A stretch of DNA of 64,000 bases, taken from contig NZ_CP014206.1 of the NCBI RefSeq assembly GCF_001563225.1, positions 1,798,001-1,862,000 on the forward strand. The letters are read 5' to 3'. This DNA comes from Pseudodesulfovibrio indicus. Lineage in GTDB: Bacteria; Desulfobacterota; Desulfovibrionia; Desulfovibrionales; Desulfovibrionaceae. The notes beneath the pieces were generated by a model. It was not told where the DNA came from. It did no database searches and was given only the letters and a program-made list of their open reading frames with translations. A program made the position numbers and the translations under genes. How positions within the stretch are numbered: the stretch's first letter is position 1; each line of letters opens with the position of its first letter. This document shows, piece after piece, positions 44,250 through 54,144 of this stretch.

Positions 44250-44723
44250 ATGAAATTTGATCGCATGAATCCGAGGGAGTCCATAGGCTTCCTCGCCTGG
44301 AAGGTTGCGCGCGTGTTCGCGAACGATCTGGCCGCCCGCTTCGCCGAGGCCGGGGTCAGGATCACCGTGGAACAGTGGCGCGCCCTGTTGCCCGCATACA
44401 AGATGGACGGCCTGACGCAGGGGAAGCTCTGCGAGGTGCTCTCCCAGGAGAAGACCGGCGTCAGCCGCCTGGTGGCGGCGCTGGAGAGACACGGCCTGAT
44501 CCGCCGGGAGTCGAGCGGCGAGGACCGCCGGGTGAAGTACATCTACATCACCGAATCGGGCCGCGAGCTGGTGGACTTCACCTTCGACATCGTCCTCGAA
44601 GGGCGGCGCGAGCTGGTCAAGCACGTGGACCCGGACGAGTTCGAGGTCTGCAAGCGGGTCCTGTGGCAGATCATCGAGCCGCACCTGGGGGCCTGCTGCG
44701 GGCTCAAGGAGGAGCCGTCATGA
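44250..44723 (+). CDS. MarR-family transcriptional regulator
   Basis: 157 residues from ATG at 44250 (an ATG at 44265 is an alternative; neither has a ribosome site). Winged-helix core: LTQGKLCEVLSQEKTGVSRL (recognition helix) and RRESSGEDRRVKYIYITESG (wing). It heads an operon with a membrane protein and an RND pump and ends in ATGA overlap with the next gene, so it most likely represses the pump until an inducer binds. CC near the C-terminus (LGACCG) could be redox-sensitive. Confidence 0.88.
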   Translation: MKFDRMNPRESIGFLAWKVARVFANDLAARFAEAGVRITVEQWRALLPAYKMDGLTQGKLCEVLSQEKTGVSRLVAALERHGLIRRESSGEDRRVKYIYITESGRELVDFTFDIVLEGRRELVKHVDPDEFEVCKRVLWQIIEPHLGACCGLKEEPS

Positions 44724-45229
44724 TCCGGCTGGGAGCCGCCGGGCAGAAATGGCTGAAGGGGTTGCACCTCGTGGCCGTGGCAAGCTGGATCGGCGGCGGC
44801 ATTTCCCTGTTGGTGCTCTATTTTCTCAAACCGGGCGTGACCGACGGCGGCGTGCTCTACGGGATCAACCAGGCGGCCCACCATGTGGACCGGTGGGTGG
44901 TCGTGGTGCCGGGGGCGTTCGGCTGCCTGCTCACCGGCCTGGCCTACTCGCTGCTGACGGGATGGGGTTTCGTCAAACACGGTTGGGTGCTATTCAAATG
45001 GGCGGTGACGCTCTCGGCCATCGTCTTCGGGACGCTCGGCCTTGGGCCGTGGGAGCGGACGATGATGACCATTTCGGGGCAGCTCGGCATGGACGCGGTG
45101 ACCAACGTCTCCTATCTCTACAACCAGGATATGAACTTCGCCTGGGGTTGCGTGCAGGTTGCGGTCCTGCTGGCCACGGTCTTTGTTTCCATCTTCAAGC
45201 CATGGAAAAATTTAAGGAAGAGTACTTGA
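44720..45229 (+). CDS. Four-TM integral membrane protein (DUF2269-like)
   Basis: 169 residues. About four helices: LHLVAVASWIGGGISLLVLYF, VVVVPGAFGCLLTGLAYSLL, WVLFKWAVTLSAIVFGTLGL and AWGCVQVAVLLATVFVSIF. The WIGGG start resembles DUF2269/CopD-like small membrane proteins; several His (HHVDRW, VKHGWV) might bind a cofactor. It is translationally coupled to both neighbours (ATGA and TGATG). Role in the efflux operon is unknown. Confidence 0.65.
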   Translation: MIRLGAAGQKWLKGLHLVAVASWIGGGISLLVLYFLKPGVTDGGVLYGINQAAHHVDRWVVVVPGAFGCLLTGLAYSLLTGWGFVKHGWVLFKWAVTLSAIVFGTLGLGPWERTMMTISGQLGMDAVTNVSYLYNQDMNFAWGCVQVAVLLATVFVSIFKPWKNLRKST

Positions 45230-46290
45230 TGAAGAAACTGCTTTCCCTGTTGACTGTCTGCTTCGCGGTTCTGGTGGCCGCGCCCGTCCAAGCCCAGCAG
45301 GGCGAGCGCCCGCCGTCTCCCGTGGTCACCGGCAAGGTGACCAGCGGCGACATGGCCCCCCAGACCGAGTTCATCGGCACGGTCTACTTCACCGAAATCT
45401 CCAACGTGGCCGCCGAGGTCGAGGGCAAGGTCCTGTCCCTGGACGTGGAAGAGGGCCAGCGCGTGAAGAAGGGCGACCCGCTGGTCTCCCTGTCCGCCGA
45501 CATCCTGGACCGCAGCATCGCCAACGCCCGCGCCCTCATGGACCAGGCCCAGGCCGACTTCGAGCTGGCCAAGCGCGACAACGAGCGGACCACCAAGCTC
45601 TTTCAGAGCCGCACCGTGGCCGAGGGCGAATACGACTCCAAGCGGCTGGCCGCCCTGTCCGCCGAGAAGAAGATGATCGCGGCCCGCGCCATCCTCAACC
45701 GGCTCCAGATCGAGCGCGAGAAGAAGGTCATCCGCGCGCCCTACGACGGCGTGGTCCTGGAGCGCAAGGTCTACCGGGGCGACTGGGTCTCGGTGGGCTC
45801 GGTGGTCACGGTCATGGCCCGCGACGAGGAATTCGACGTTGTGGTCAACGCCCCGCGCGAGGCCTTCGGCGTGGTCAAGCCCGGCCTGGAAGTGACCGTC
45901 GATGTGGCCGGGCGGGAAATCCCGGGCAAGGTCTTCGCGGCCATCCCCAAGGGCGACGTGGCCACCCGCACCTTCCCTGTCAAGATCCGGGTCCACAACG
46001 ACGGCTTCCTGGCCGAGGGCATGGAGGCCCGCGTGGTCCTGCCCAAGGGGCTGGGCGGCAAGACCCTCATCGTGCCCCGCGACGCGGTCATCTCCGCGCG
46101 CGGCCAGATGGTCGTCTGGGCCGTGGTGGACGGCAAGGCCGTGCCCATGCCCGTCTACGTGGTGGGCTATCGCGGCATGGAGGCGGGCGTGAAGTCCAAG
46201 ACCCTCGAGGAGGGCATGGACGTGGTGGTCAAGGGCAACGAGCGGCTCCAGCCCCAGCAGCCCGTGGCCGCGCAGCCCATGCAGCAGTAG
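45229..46290 (+). CDS. RND efflux periplasmic adaptor (membrane fusion protein)
   Basis: 353 residues with a Sec signal ending VAAPVQAQQ (no lipobox Cys). The lipoyl/barrel-sandwich halves are AAEVEGKVLSLDVEEGQRVKKGD and IRAPYDGVVLERKVYRGDWV (split by a coiled coil of about residues 95-160), then a beta-barrel and the C-terminal GMDVVVKGNERL. The permease gene begins nine bases later with its own AGGAGG. Confidence 0.9.
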   Translation: MKKLLSLLTVCFAVLVAAPVQAQQGERPPSPVVTGKVTSGDMAPQTEFIGTVYFTEISNVAAEVEGKVLSLDVEEGQRVKKGDPLVSLSADILDRSIANARALMDQAQADFELAKRDNERTTKLFQSRTVAEGEYDSKRLAALSAEKKMIAARAILNRLQIEREKKVIRAPYDGVVLERKVYRGDWVSVGSVVTVMARDEEFDVVVNAPREAFGVVKPGLEVTVDVAGREIPGKVFAAIPKGDVATRTFPVKIRVHNDGFLAEGMEARVVLPKGLGGKTLIVPRDAVISARGQMVVWAVVDGKAVPMPVYVVGYRGMEAGVKSKTLEEGMDVVVKGNERLQPQQPVAAQPMQQ

Positions 46291-46299
46291 GAGGCTTCC

Positions 46300-49200
46300 G
46301 TGGATATCGTCGGAACCGCCATACGCAAGCCCGTCGCCGTCCTGGTCGGCGTGATCCTCGTGGTCATGTTCGGCGCGGTGGCGCTGCTCAGCCTGCCGTA
46401 CCAGCTCTCGCCCAACGTGACCGAGCCGGTCATCACCGTGACCACCACCTGGACCGGCGCGACCCCGTACGAGATGGAGCGCGACGTGGTCGAGGAGCAG
46501 GAAAAGGTGCTCAAGGGCATCCCCGGCCTGATCCAGATGGAGAGCTCCAACTACAACGCCCGGTCCGAGCTGACCCTGAAATTCGAGATCGGCACCGAGA
46601 TCGACGAGGCGCTTCTGCGCGTCTCCAACAAGCTTGACGAGGTGCCGAGCTACCCCGACGACGTGGACCGGCCGATCATCTCGGCCACGGGTGCCTCCAC
46701 CTCGCCGGTCATCTGGCTGGTCCTGGAGAATCTGCCGGGCAACGACCGGGACGTGACCACCTACCAGACCTTTTTCGAGAACGAGATCAGGCAGTACATC
46801 GAGCGCGTGGAGGGCGTGGCCGAGCTGTTCATCGGCGGCGGCCGCGAGGACGAGATGGACATCATCGTCGATCCCGTGAAGCTCGCCTCGTACAACCTGA
46901 CCGCCACCGAACTCATCGACGTGCTCAAGAGCGAGAACGTCTCCATCTCCGCGGGCACCCTGGGCGTGGGGCGGCGCGACTACCGCATCCGCACCCCGGC
47001 CGAGTTCAAGACGCCCGAGGACATCGAGTCCGTGGTCATCTCCTCGTCGGGCCAGTTCCGCGTCACCCTGGGCGACGTGGCCACGGTCGAGCGCGGCAAC
47101 GAGAAGCCCACCGTGGCCATGCGCTACAACGGCGAGACCGGCATGGTCGTGGGCGTGCGCCCGGAGCCCGGGACCAACGTCCTGAGCATGACCGACGCCG
47201 TGTATCAGGTCATCGAGGAGCTCAACGCCGGGCCGCTGGCCGAGGAGGGCGTGCGCTTCAACTGGGTCTACGACCAGCGCCCGTACATCAACGGCGCCAT
47301 CGACCTGGTCAAGCAGAACATCCTCATCGGCTCCGTCCTGGCCATCGTGGTCCTGTTCGTCTTCCTGCAATCCTTCAGCTCGACCATCATCGTGGCCGTG
47401 TCCATTCCGGTGTCCATCGTCGGCGCGTTCATCATGTTCGCGGCCGCGGGCCGGTCCCTGAACATCGTCTCCATGGCGGGCATCTCGTTCGCCGTGGGCA
47501 TGCTCGTGGACAACGCCATCGTGGTCCTGGAGAACGTGGACCGCCACCGGCACATGGGCAAGAAGCCGTTCGAGGCCGCCTACGACGGGGCCAAGGAGGT
47601 GTGGGGCGCGGTCCTGGCCTCCACCCTGACCACCGTGGCCGTGTTCCTGCCCGTGGTCTTCATGGAGCAGGAGGCCGGGCAGCTGTTCAAGGACATCTCC
47701 ATCGCCGTGACCTGCGCCATCGCCCTGTCCATGCTGGTCTCGGTCCTGGTCATCCCCATGCTGGCCAACCAGTTCTACTCCATTGCGGAGCGAAAGAAGG
47801 CGCGCAAGGCGGACTCCGGGCCGAGGACCCCGGCCGGGCTGTCCATCGCCAAGCGGGTGCTCAAGCCCCTCAACGTCGTGGGCGGCAAGCTGGCCGACCT
47901 CATCACCGCGCTGCTCTCCTGGGCCATCGACAACTGGCGTACCCGGCTGATCACGGTCTTCGGCCTGACCGCCCTGTCCGTGCTCCTGGTCGTGACCATG
48001 TTCCCCAAGATGGAATACCTGCCCCAGGGCAACCGCAACCTGATCCTGAACATTCTCATTCCGCCGCCGGGCCTCTCCTTCGAGGAGCGGGACGACATCG
48101 GCAAATACGTCTTCGACCAGGTGAGGCCGCGTTTCCGCAAGGAAGTGGACGGCGCTCCCGGCATCGAAAACCTCTTCTACGTGTCCGCGCCGACCATCAA
48201 CCTGTTCGGGGCCATCTCCACCCAGGAGCAGAACTCCGCGCCGCTCATCCCGCTGTTCATGCGCGTCATGAACTCGATTCCGGGCATGTTCGGCGTCTCG
48301 CTCCAGGCCTCCATCTTCGAGCAGGGGCTGGGCGAGGGCCGGGTCATCAACGTGGATTTCTCCGGCAACGACCTGAACCAGCTGGTGGCCGTGGCCGGGA
48401 CCATGTTCGGCATGACCATGCAGACCATCCACGGCGCGCAGATCCGTCCCATCCCGTCCCTGGAGCTGCTCTATCCCGAGGTGCGCTTCCACCCCATGCG
48501 CGACCGGGTCAAGGCCGTGGGCCTGACCTCAAACGACCTGGGTACCGCCCTGGACGTCATCCTCGACGGCCGCAAGGTGGGCGACTTCAAGGAAGAGGGC
48601 AAAAAGAAGATCGACCTGGTGCTCAAGGCCTCCAGCGAGGACGTGGCCACCCCGAGGAGCTTTACTCCCAGCTCGTGGCCACCCCCAAGGGATGGGCCGT
48701 GCCGCTGTCCTCCCTGGCCGAGATGGAGAACACCTACGGCGTGACCCAGATTCGCCACCTTGAGCGCAAGCGGACCATCACCCTCCAGGTGACCCCGCCC
48801 GTGGACATGCCCCTGCAATCCGCCATGGAGACCATCGAGCAGCAGCTCATCCCCCAGGTGCAGCAGACCGGGCTGATGCAGGGCGTGACCGTGCGGCTGT
48901 CGGGCGCGGCGGACAAGCTGTCCGTGACCCGCGACGCCCTGCAGTGGAACTTCGTCCTCGCGCTGATCATCACCTACCTGCTGATGTCCGCGCTGTTCGA
49001 GAACTTCGTCTACCCGCTGATCATCATGTTCACCGTGCCGCTGGCGGGCGCGGGCGGGTTCCTCGGCCTTCGGCTGGAGAACCTGCTCATCGCGCCGCAG
49101 GCCCTGGACATCCTGACCATGCTCGGGTTCGTCATCCTCATCGGCGTGGTCGTGAACAACGCCATCCTCATCGTGCACCAGTCCCTTGGCAACGTCCGGG

Positions 49201-49460
49201 AACGGGGCATGGAATACAAAGAGGCGGTGCTCGACGCCACGCGCACCCGGCTCAGGCCCATCTACATGTCCGCCACCACCTCGGTCTTCGGCATGCTGCC
49301 CCTGGCCGTGGCCCCCGGCCCCGGCTCGGAACTGTACCGCGGCCTCGGCTCGGTGGTCCTGGGCGGCCTGGCCCTGTCCACGGTCTTCACCGTGTTCGTC
49401 ATCCCGGCCCTGCTGATGTTCTTCATCCCCATGGAGGGCCGGGGCGAGAGTTTGGAGTAG
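46300..49460 (+). pseudogene. RND efflux permease interrupted by a single-base frameshift
   Basis: GTG at 46300 with AGGAGG upstream. The first frame (to about 48650) has IRKPVAVLVGVILVV, the TM4 Asp motif SFAVGMLVDNAIVVLENV and the first large loop. At GCCACCCCGAGGAG (48647-48660) the frame breaks; adding one base to the CCCC run (48650-48653) restores TPEELYSQLVATPKGW and continues through TM7-12 (VILIGVVVNNAILIVHQ) to 49460. Restored length is about 1053 residues, normal for the family. Downstream sequence shows no further decay, so it is a recent mutation, phase variation or a sequencing error. As written, translation ends at 48744 and the pump is inactive. Confidence 0.88.
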
Positions 49461-49517
49461 GCCGGAAGCGGCCGTCCGCGTCCTTGCGGCTCGTCCCGGA
49501 CGAGAGCCTTGCAAAAC

Positions 49518-49560
49518 AAGATCGCCGACACGGTTGAACCATGTCGGCGATCTTCTTGTT
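49518..49560. terminator. Bidirectional terminator between the RND operon and the autotransporter
   Basis: AAGATCGCCGACA (49518-49530) pairs with TGTCGGCGATCTT (49542-49554), 13 bp perfect, with AACAAG/CTTGTT flanks. It serves both convergent transcription units. Confidence 0.85.
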
Positions 49561-49586
49561 CCGACCGGGACCGGCTCGGAGCATCC

Positions 49587-52500
49587 CTAGAACACGTACC
49601 AGCCTTCGAGCATGACGCTGTGGCTCCGGGCGTGCTCTTCCAGCTCGCCCTGGTACCGGGCACCCAGAGCCAGGCCGTTGTCCATGAGATAGCGCACGCC
49701 CGCGCCCAGGCGCAGGGTGTCTTTGTCGGGCTGGGCCACGGACTGGGAGAGCTTGGTTGCGGGCATTCCGGTCAGGGAATAGGCCAGGTCGCTGCTCTGG
49801 GTCAGCCATTCGTGCAGCCACTCGGCGGAGAGCTCGGGAATCAGCATGCCGTAAGGCGTTTCCCAGGTGTAGTCCACGGAGCCGCCCAGGCCGCTCTCCA
49901 GGAAGTTGGAGTTCGTCTTGCCGATGGAGAGGTCGGCAGCGCCCGCGCCGGACTCGGTGTAGGCGTCCTGGTGGAAGCGGATGTACTCCAGGGACGCCAT
50001 GGGGACCAGCCCCCAGCTGCCCAGCTCGTAGCGGTAGCCCGCCTCGGTCTTGGCGGACAGGGCGTACCCCTCGGGATCGGACTTGGCGGTGCGGCCCAGG
50101 GCGGGCAGTTCGCGCGTCAGGTCGTAGTCGTTGTAGGTGCCGGACAGGAGCCCGTCCACGTACCAGCCGTCCCGGAACCAGGAGCCGTAGAGCCCCAGGG
50201 TATAGCTGTCCAGGCGGGAGGTGCTGCCGCCCGGGTCGTCGTAGTCCGCCCCGGTCACGGCGTAGCCCGCGGTGAGCCCGAACAGCAGGTCGTCGCCGAC
50301 CATCCGGTCGTAGCCGCCGGAGAGGAGAAAGGTGTCGAAGTCGTAGCCGGTCTGGCCGTCGTGGGTGTCCATGGACCCGTTGCGGCCCAGGGCACGCAGG
50401 TGGACCCCGTTGGGGGCCTGCTCGGGCGAGCGGTTCAGCAGGCCGGACAGGTCGCCCAGGGAGGCGACTTGGGGCCAGGAGTCGGGATCGTCCGCAGACG
50501 GGGCGGCCTCCTGGGCCAGCCGGATCTGGTCGGCGCGCACCTCGGCGATGCGCAACCGGGTGGCCAGGGCCTGCGTCCGGATCGTCCCGAGACTGATGCG
50601 CACCCCCTGGAACAGGAGCGGGGAGGCGATCTGGTTCGCGGATGCGCTGAGTTCGGTCACCGAGGCGCTGTGCTCCAGGTCGTCGATCAGGTCGGCCAGG
50701 GGGCCGCTCGCCGTGGCCTTGTTGGCGTCCAGGGCGGCGGCCAGCTGCCCAACGTTGTGCCCCGACCCCGCGAGGAGCGACGAGAAGTTCTGCCGGGTCA
50801 ATTTCACGTCCGAGCCCTGAACCAAGGCGGCGAGGAGCAGGCTGCCCGTGGTGTAGTCCCCCGCGCCCGCCAGGGAAGCGGCGGAGAGGACGGTGAAGGG
50901 GGTGGTCGTGTCGACGCCCGGATCCAGCCTGAAGCGTATCTCGCCGTTGTTGGTCACCGTGCCGCTGGCGTTCACGGTCGGGGCGGCGGTCTGGGAGACG
51001 TTGACCAACAGGGTGCCGCCGTCCACGTCCAGGTCGCCTGTGTTGATTTCGCCCGAGGTGGACCAGGTCCCGGAACCGGACTTGGTCAGGGTTGAGATGT
51101 TGTTGATGTTGCCGAGCATCGTGCCCGCGCCCGCCAGGTTCAGCAGATTGGTGCCGCCGCCCAGGTCGATGTCGCCGGTGATGGAGGCCCCGCTGCCCAG
51201 GGTCACGGTGTCGTCGTAGTTGCCGCCCGGGGTCCAGTTGCCGCCGCCGGAGGAGGTGCCGGAGGCGATGGCGTAGGCGTTGCCCGCGCCCGAGGTGTCC
51301 TCCGCCGTGAGGGTCCCGGTGACGGCCAGGTTCATGCCCTGGCCCGAGCTGACGGCGATCGCCAGGCCGTTCGCCCGTGCGGAGACCGTGCCGCTGATCC
51401 GCATGGCCCCGCCTGCGCCGTCGTCCAGCGAGTTCAGGGCGCTGACGCCGAGGGCGCCGGCCCCATCCGCCGTGGCCGAGACCGAGCCGGACAAAACATC
51501 CATGAAAATGTCGGTGGCGAAGAGCCCCCAGGCGGTGTTGCCGTCCGCCGAGGCCGAGACCGAGCCGGACAGGGTGCCAAGGTTCATGGTGAGGCCGTAG
51601 AGCCCGTAGGCTATATCGTCGCCCGCCGTGGCCGAGACCGAACCGGACAGGGTGCCAAGGTTCATGGTGGGGCCGTAGAGCCCGTAGGCCATGTCGTCGC
51701 CCGCCGTGGCTGAGACCGAACCGGACAGGTCGGTCAACGTCATGGTGCCGTTGCCGGTGACCCCGTAGGCCATGTCGCCGCCCGCGGAGGCCGAGACCGA
51801 GCCGGACAGGGTGCCCAGGTTCATGGTGAGGCCGTAGAGCCCGTAGGCCATGTCGCCGCCCGCCGAGGCCGAGACCGAGCCGGACAGGTCGGTCAACGTC
51901 ATGATGCCGCTGCTGGAGAGGCCAAAGGCGGTGTTCCCGCCCGCCGTCGCCGAAACCGAGCCGGAGAGGGTGTCCACGGTCAGGGTTTGGATGCCGCAGA
52001 GCCCCCTGGCGGAGTTTGTACCGGCCGTGGCCGAGACCGACCCGGAGAGGGTGCCCACGGTCAGGTTCCGGGAGGCGTAAAGCGCCTCGGCGTCAACGGC
52101 GGCAGTCGAGGCCGAGACCGAGCCGGACAGCGAGGTCAGTGCCATGTCGCTGAAACTGAGCAGCCCGTAGGCTCCATCGGCCCCGGAATCGGCGGAAACC
52201 GTTCCGAACAGGTCGCCCAGCGTCATGGAATCCGTGCTGTAGAGGCCGAAGGCCTGACCTCCATTCGTCGTGGCCGAGACCGTTCCGGACAGGTCGTCCA
52301 GCGTTATGCCACCTAAAGCGCGGAGACCGATGGCGCTGGACAAGTCCGCCGCGGCCGAAACCGAGCCGGAGAGGGTAGATACCGTCATGTCCCCGTCTGA
52401 GTATATGCTGTAGGCGCGATTGATACCTGTGGCCGTGGCCGTCATGGAGGCCGGGAGGTCGCCGGTCACGGTCTTGCCGTCTGCGATCAGGAGCGCGCTG

Positions 52501-52838
52501 GCCTGGCTGGTTCCGTCGGTACGGGTCAGTTGAATGTCCGTTCCGTTCACGAAAGTGACGGAGTTCAGGTTCGGCAGGGCCGAGGCCAGGGTGATGGTCC
52601 CGGTCAGGCCGTCCACGAACTGGATGGTGTCTCCGTCCGTCGCGTCGCTGATGGCTTGGCGCAGGGACCCGACCCCCGAGTCAAAGGTGTTGGTCACCAT
52701 ATGGGTGAAGGCCCGCGCCGAACCAGGCAATGCCGCGACCAGAAATGTCGCCAGAATCACGGCGGCCAACAGTTGCCGCTTCGAATTGATGCCGCTCCGT
52801 CCTCTCGCCTTGCCCCGTGTCCGTATGATGTCGCGCAT
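49587..52838 (-). CDS. Autotransporter (type Va secretion) with Ser/Gly-rich repeat passenger
   Basis: 1083 residues. A long signal (RQLLAAVILATFLVAALPGSARA at about 22-44, after a basic extension) precedes the CSLREAI-like VGSLRQAISDATDGDTIQF. The passenger (about 110-560) repeats LSGSVSATAG-type units, a beta-helix pattern. A linker leads to a roughly 280-residue beta-barrel (YGSWFRDGWYVDGLLSGTYN, LGAGVRYLMDNGLALGARYQ) ending in GWYVF, the terminal aromatic needed for outer-membrane assembly. Likely surface adhesin or structural fibre. Confidence 0.9.
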   Translation of the reverse strand: MRDIIRTRGKARGRSGINSKRQLLAAVILATFLVAALPGSARAFTHMVTNTFDSGVGSLRQAISDATDGDTIQFVDGLTGTITLASALPNLNSVTFVNGTDIQLTRTDGTSQASALLIADGKTVTGDLPASMTATATGINRAYSIYSDGDMTVSTLSGSVSAAADLSSAIGLRALGGITLDDLSGTVSATTNGGQAFGLYSTDSMTLGDLFGTVSADSGADGAYGLLSFSDMALTSLSGSVSASTAAVDAEALYASRNLTVGTLSGSVSATAGTNSARGLCGIQTLTVDTLSGSVSATAGGNTAFGLSSSGIMTLTDLSGSVSASAGGDMAYGLYGLTMNLGTLSGSVSASAGGDMAYGVTGNGTMTLTDLSGSVSATAGDDMAYGLYGPTMNLGTLSGSVSATAGDDIAYGLYGLTMNLGTLSGSVSASADGNTAWGLFATDIFMDVLSGSVSATADGAGALGVSALNSLDDGAGGAMRISGTVSARANGLAIAVSSGQGMNLAVTGTLTAEDTSGAGNAYAIASGTSSGGGNWTPGGNYDDTVTLGSGASITGDIDLGGGTNLLNLAGAGTMLGNINNISTLTKSGSGTWSTSGEINTGDLDVDGGTLLVNVSQTAAPTVNASGTVTNNGEIRFRLDPGVDTTTPFTVLSAASLAGAGDYTTGSLLLAALVQGSDVKLTRQNFSSLLAGSGHNVGQLAAALDANKATASGPLADLIDDLEHSASVTELSASANQIASPLLFQGVRISLGTIRTQALATRLRIAEVRADQIRLAQEAAPSADDPDSWPQVASLGDLSGLLNRSPEQAPNGVHLRALGRNGSMDTHDGQTGYDFDTFLLSGGYDRMVGDDLLFGLTAGYAVTGADYDDPGGSTSRLDSYTLGLYGSWFRDGWYVDGLLSGTYNDYDLTRELPALGRTAKSDPEGYALSAKTEAGYRYELGSWGLVPMASLEYIRFHQDAYTESGAGAADLSIGKTNSNFLESGLGGSVDYTWETPYGMLIPELSAEWLHEWLTQSSDLAYSLTGMPATKLSQSVAQPDKDTLRLGAGVRYLMDNGLALGARYQGELEEHARSHSVMLEGWYVF
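51470..52390 (-). repeat. Degenerate passenger repeats of the autotransporter
   Basis: The coding unit LSGSVSA(T/S)A recurs about a dozen times with spacing of roughly 75-100 bases. Longer composite units containing AYGLYGLTMNLGTLSGSVSA are nearly identical at about 51.6-51.9 kb, indicating recent duplication. Confidence 0.8.
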
Positions 52839-53075
52839 TGCCCAGCCTCTGCTTCCGTTGTCTGTCGACCGCCCTGGCGGACGGTTTTCGCGGGTGTGAG
52901 TGTGAACTCCATACCACGGCAGAACAACCGCGCAACATGGTTGATGAAATATCTATTATTCGGGTTTTTGAACCTAGTTTGAACCCAATTTTGCGCCAGA
53001 AAAATAGCCGCATGGAGAGGGATGGGTGAAAGGGTGTCCGGCGGGTGGCAAGAGGGCGGAAAAAGCGGCCCGGTA

Positions 53076-53996
53076 TCAGGCCGACCGGTTCCCGGCCGGG
53101 TCTTCGGGAGCCAGTATCCCGGTCCGGGAGCGTTCGTAGCCGGGTTCGCCCGGGGCCAGGAAAGGGCGCTTGCGCATCTTGTCGCAGTGCCGGAGCCAGA
53201 GTTGCTCCTGGCTCACGGATTCGGGCATGGGGAGCTTCTGCATGCGGAAGACGAAGGTGACGGGTTGGTTGTCCGCCAAACCCCGGTCGGTCATGCCCGT
53301 GCCCCCCAGCCAGAAGGGGTTGCGCCTGTGAACGATGTTGAGCCTGAGCGGGTCCACGGTCATGGTGTAGCCCAGTTCCAGGCCGTTTTCGCAGAGGTAG
53401 TGGGTGTGGAGGTTGTTGTGCCAGCGGAATATCCGGGCTTCCAAGGAATTCTCGTCGCCGAACATGACGAATTGGCCGCGCATGAGCAGACAGTTGGCCT
53501 GGACTCCGTGGACCCAGAGGGTGCAGCGGTGGATGAGCTCCACGCCCGCGAGCAGGCAGTCCATGTGGTACACGCCGCCCATGAGCGCGAACAGCTCGCG
53601 GATGTACGAGGGCCGGTTGTATTCCTGCACGCGGTCGGCATACCGGTCCGCGTAGCCGGGAACCATGAACGGCAAGGAGCTGGAGGCCGCAGGCGCGCCC
53701 AGCAGTCCGACCGTGTCGGCCTCGGGGGAGCACAGGGTCTCGGGGGTCAGGCCCAGGCACAGGGCGTAGGCCGCGATACGCTGTTCGGGCACGCCCTCGC
53801 GCATGTCGCAGTCGATGGTCGTCGGGCTGCTGGGCAGGCCGCAGTCGGTCCAGGCGACCCAGTTGCGGACGTGGTTGGGGTTGTGCACGTCCTTGCGCCA
53901 CGTTTTGCCCAGGAGCTTCAACGCGGTGCGCAGGTTCCTGCCCGCGACCGTGTTGCGCCGAAGGTACGGCCTGCCCGTTTTTCCTGTCCCGGTCAT
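53076..53996 (-). CDS. Unrecognised 306-residue protein
   Basis: I do not recognise this protein. The N-terminus is basic (KTGRPYLRRNTVAGRNLRTA) and is followed by WRKDVHNPNHVRNWVAWTDC and MREGVPEQRIAAYALCLGL, which has a helix-turn-helix feel. The remainder is a mixed globular domain with several Cys/His (VYHMDCLLAGVELIHRCTLW, FRWHNNLHTHYLCENG). No signal peptide or membrane segment. Codon use is native. It could be a DNA-binding regulator with a ligand domain; this is only a guess. Confidence 0.6.
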   Translation of the reverse strand: MTGTGKTGRPYLRRNTVAGRNLRTALKLLGKTWRKDVHNPNHVRNWVAWTDCGLPSSPTTIDCDMREGVPEQRIAAYALCLGLTPETLCSPEADTVGLLGAPAASSSLPFMVPGYADRYADRVQEYNRPSYIRELFALMGGVYHMDCLLAGVELIHRCTLWVHGVQANCLLMRGQFVMFGDENSLEARIFRWHNNLHTHYLCENGLELGYTMTVDPLRLNIVHRRNPFWLGGTGMTDRGLADNQPVTFVFRMQKLPMPESVSQEQLWLRHCDKMRKRPFLAPGEPGYERSRTGILAPEDPAGNRSA

Positions 53997-54092
53997 GCAT
54001 GCAACCTACGACAGGAAAAGAGGAAATTCAATAGGTGCGGGAATATGCCTCAAGGAAAAGGCAAGGGGATCGATATCGCCGGACCACAAGGA

Positions 54093-54130
54093 AACGGCCC
54101 GCCATGCCGGGCATGACGGGCCGTTCTTCT
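54093..54130. terminator. Intrinsic terminator between the unknown gene and comFB
   Basis: AACGGCCCG (54093-54101) pairs with CGGGCCGTT (54117-54125); the loop contains CATGCC/GGGCATG. CTTCT follows on the plus strand; on the minus strand TTCC follows. Placed to end the minus-strand comFB homologue. Confidence 0.7.
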
Positions 54131-54144
54131 CGTGTAATCCGAAT

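Noticed and set aside
45118-48492. 1124-codon open frame on the minus strand
   Set aside because: Antisense shadow of the second RND operon; composition is G/D/H/V-rich without recognisable domains.
52860-53040. Possible mobile-element edge near the AT-rich stretch upstream of the autotransporter
   Set aside because: The AT-rich stretch is short, has no inverted repeats or transposase and fits a promoter region.
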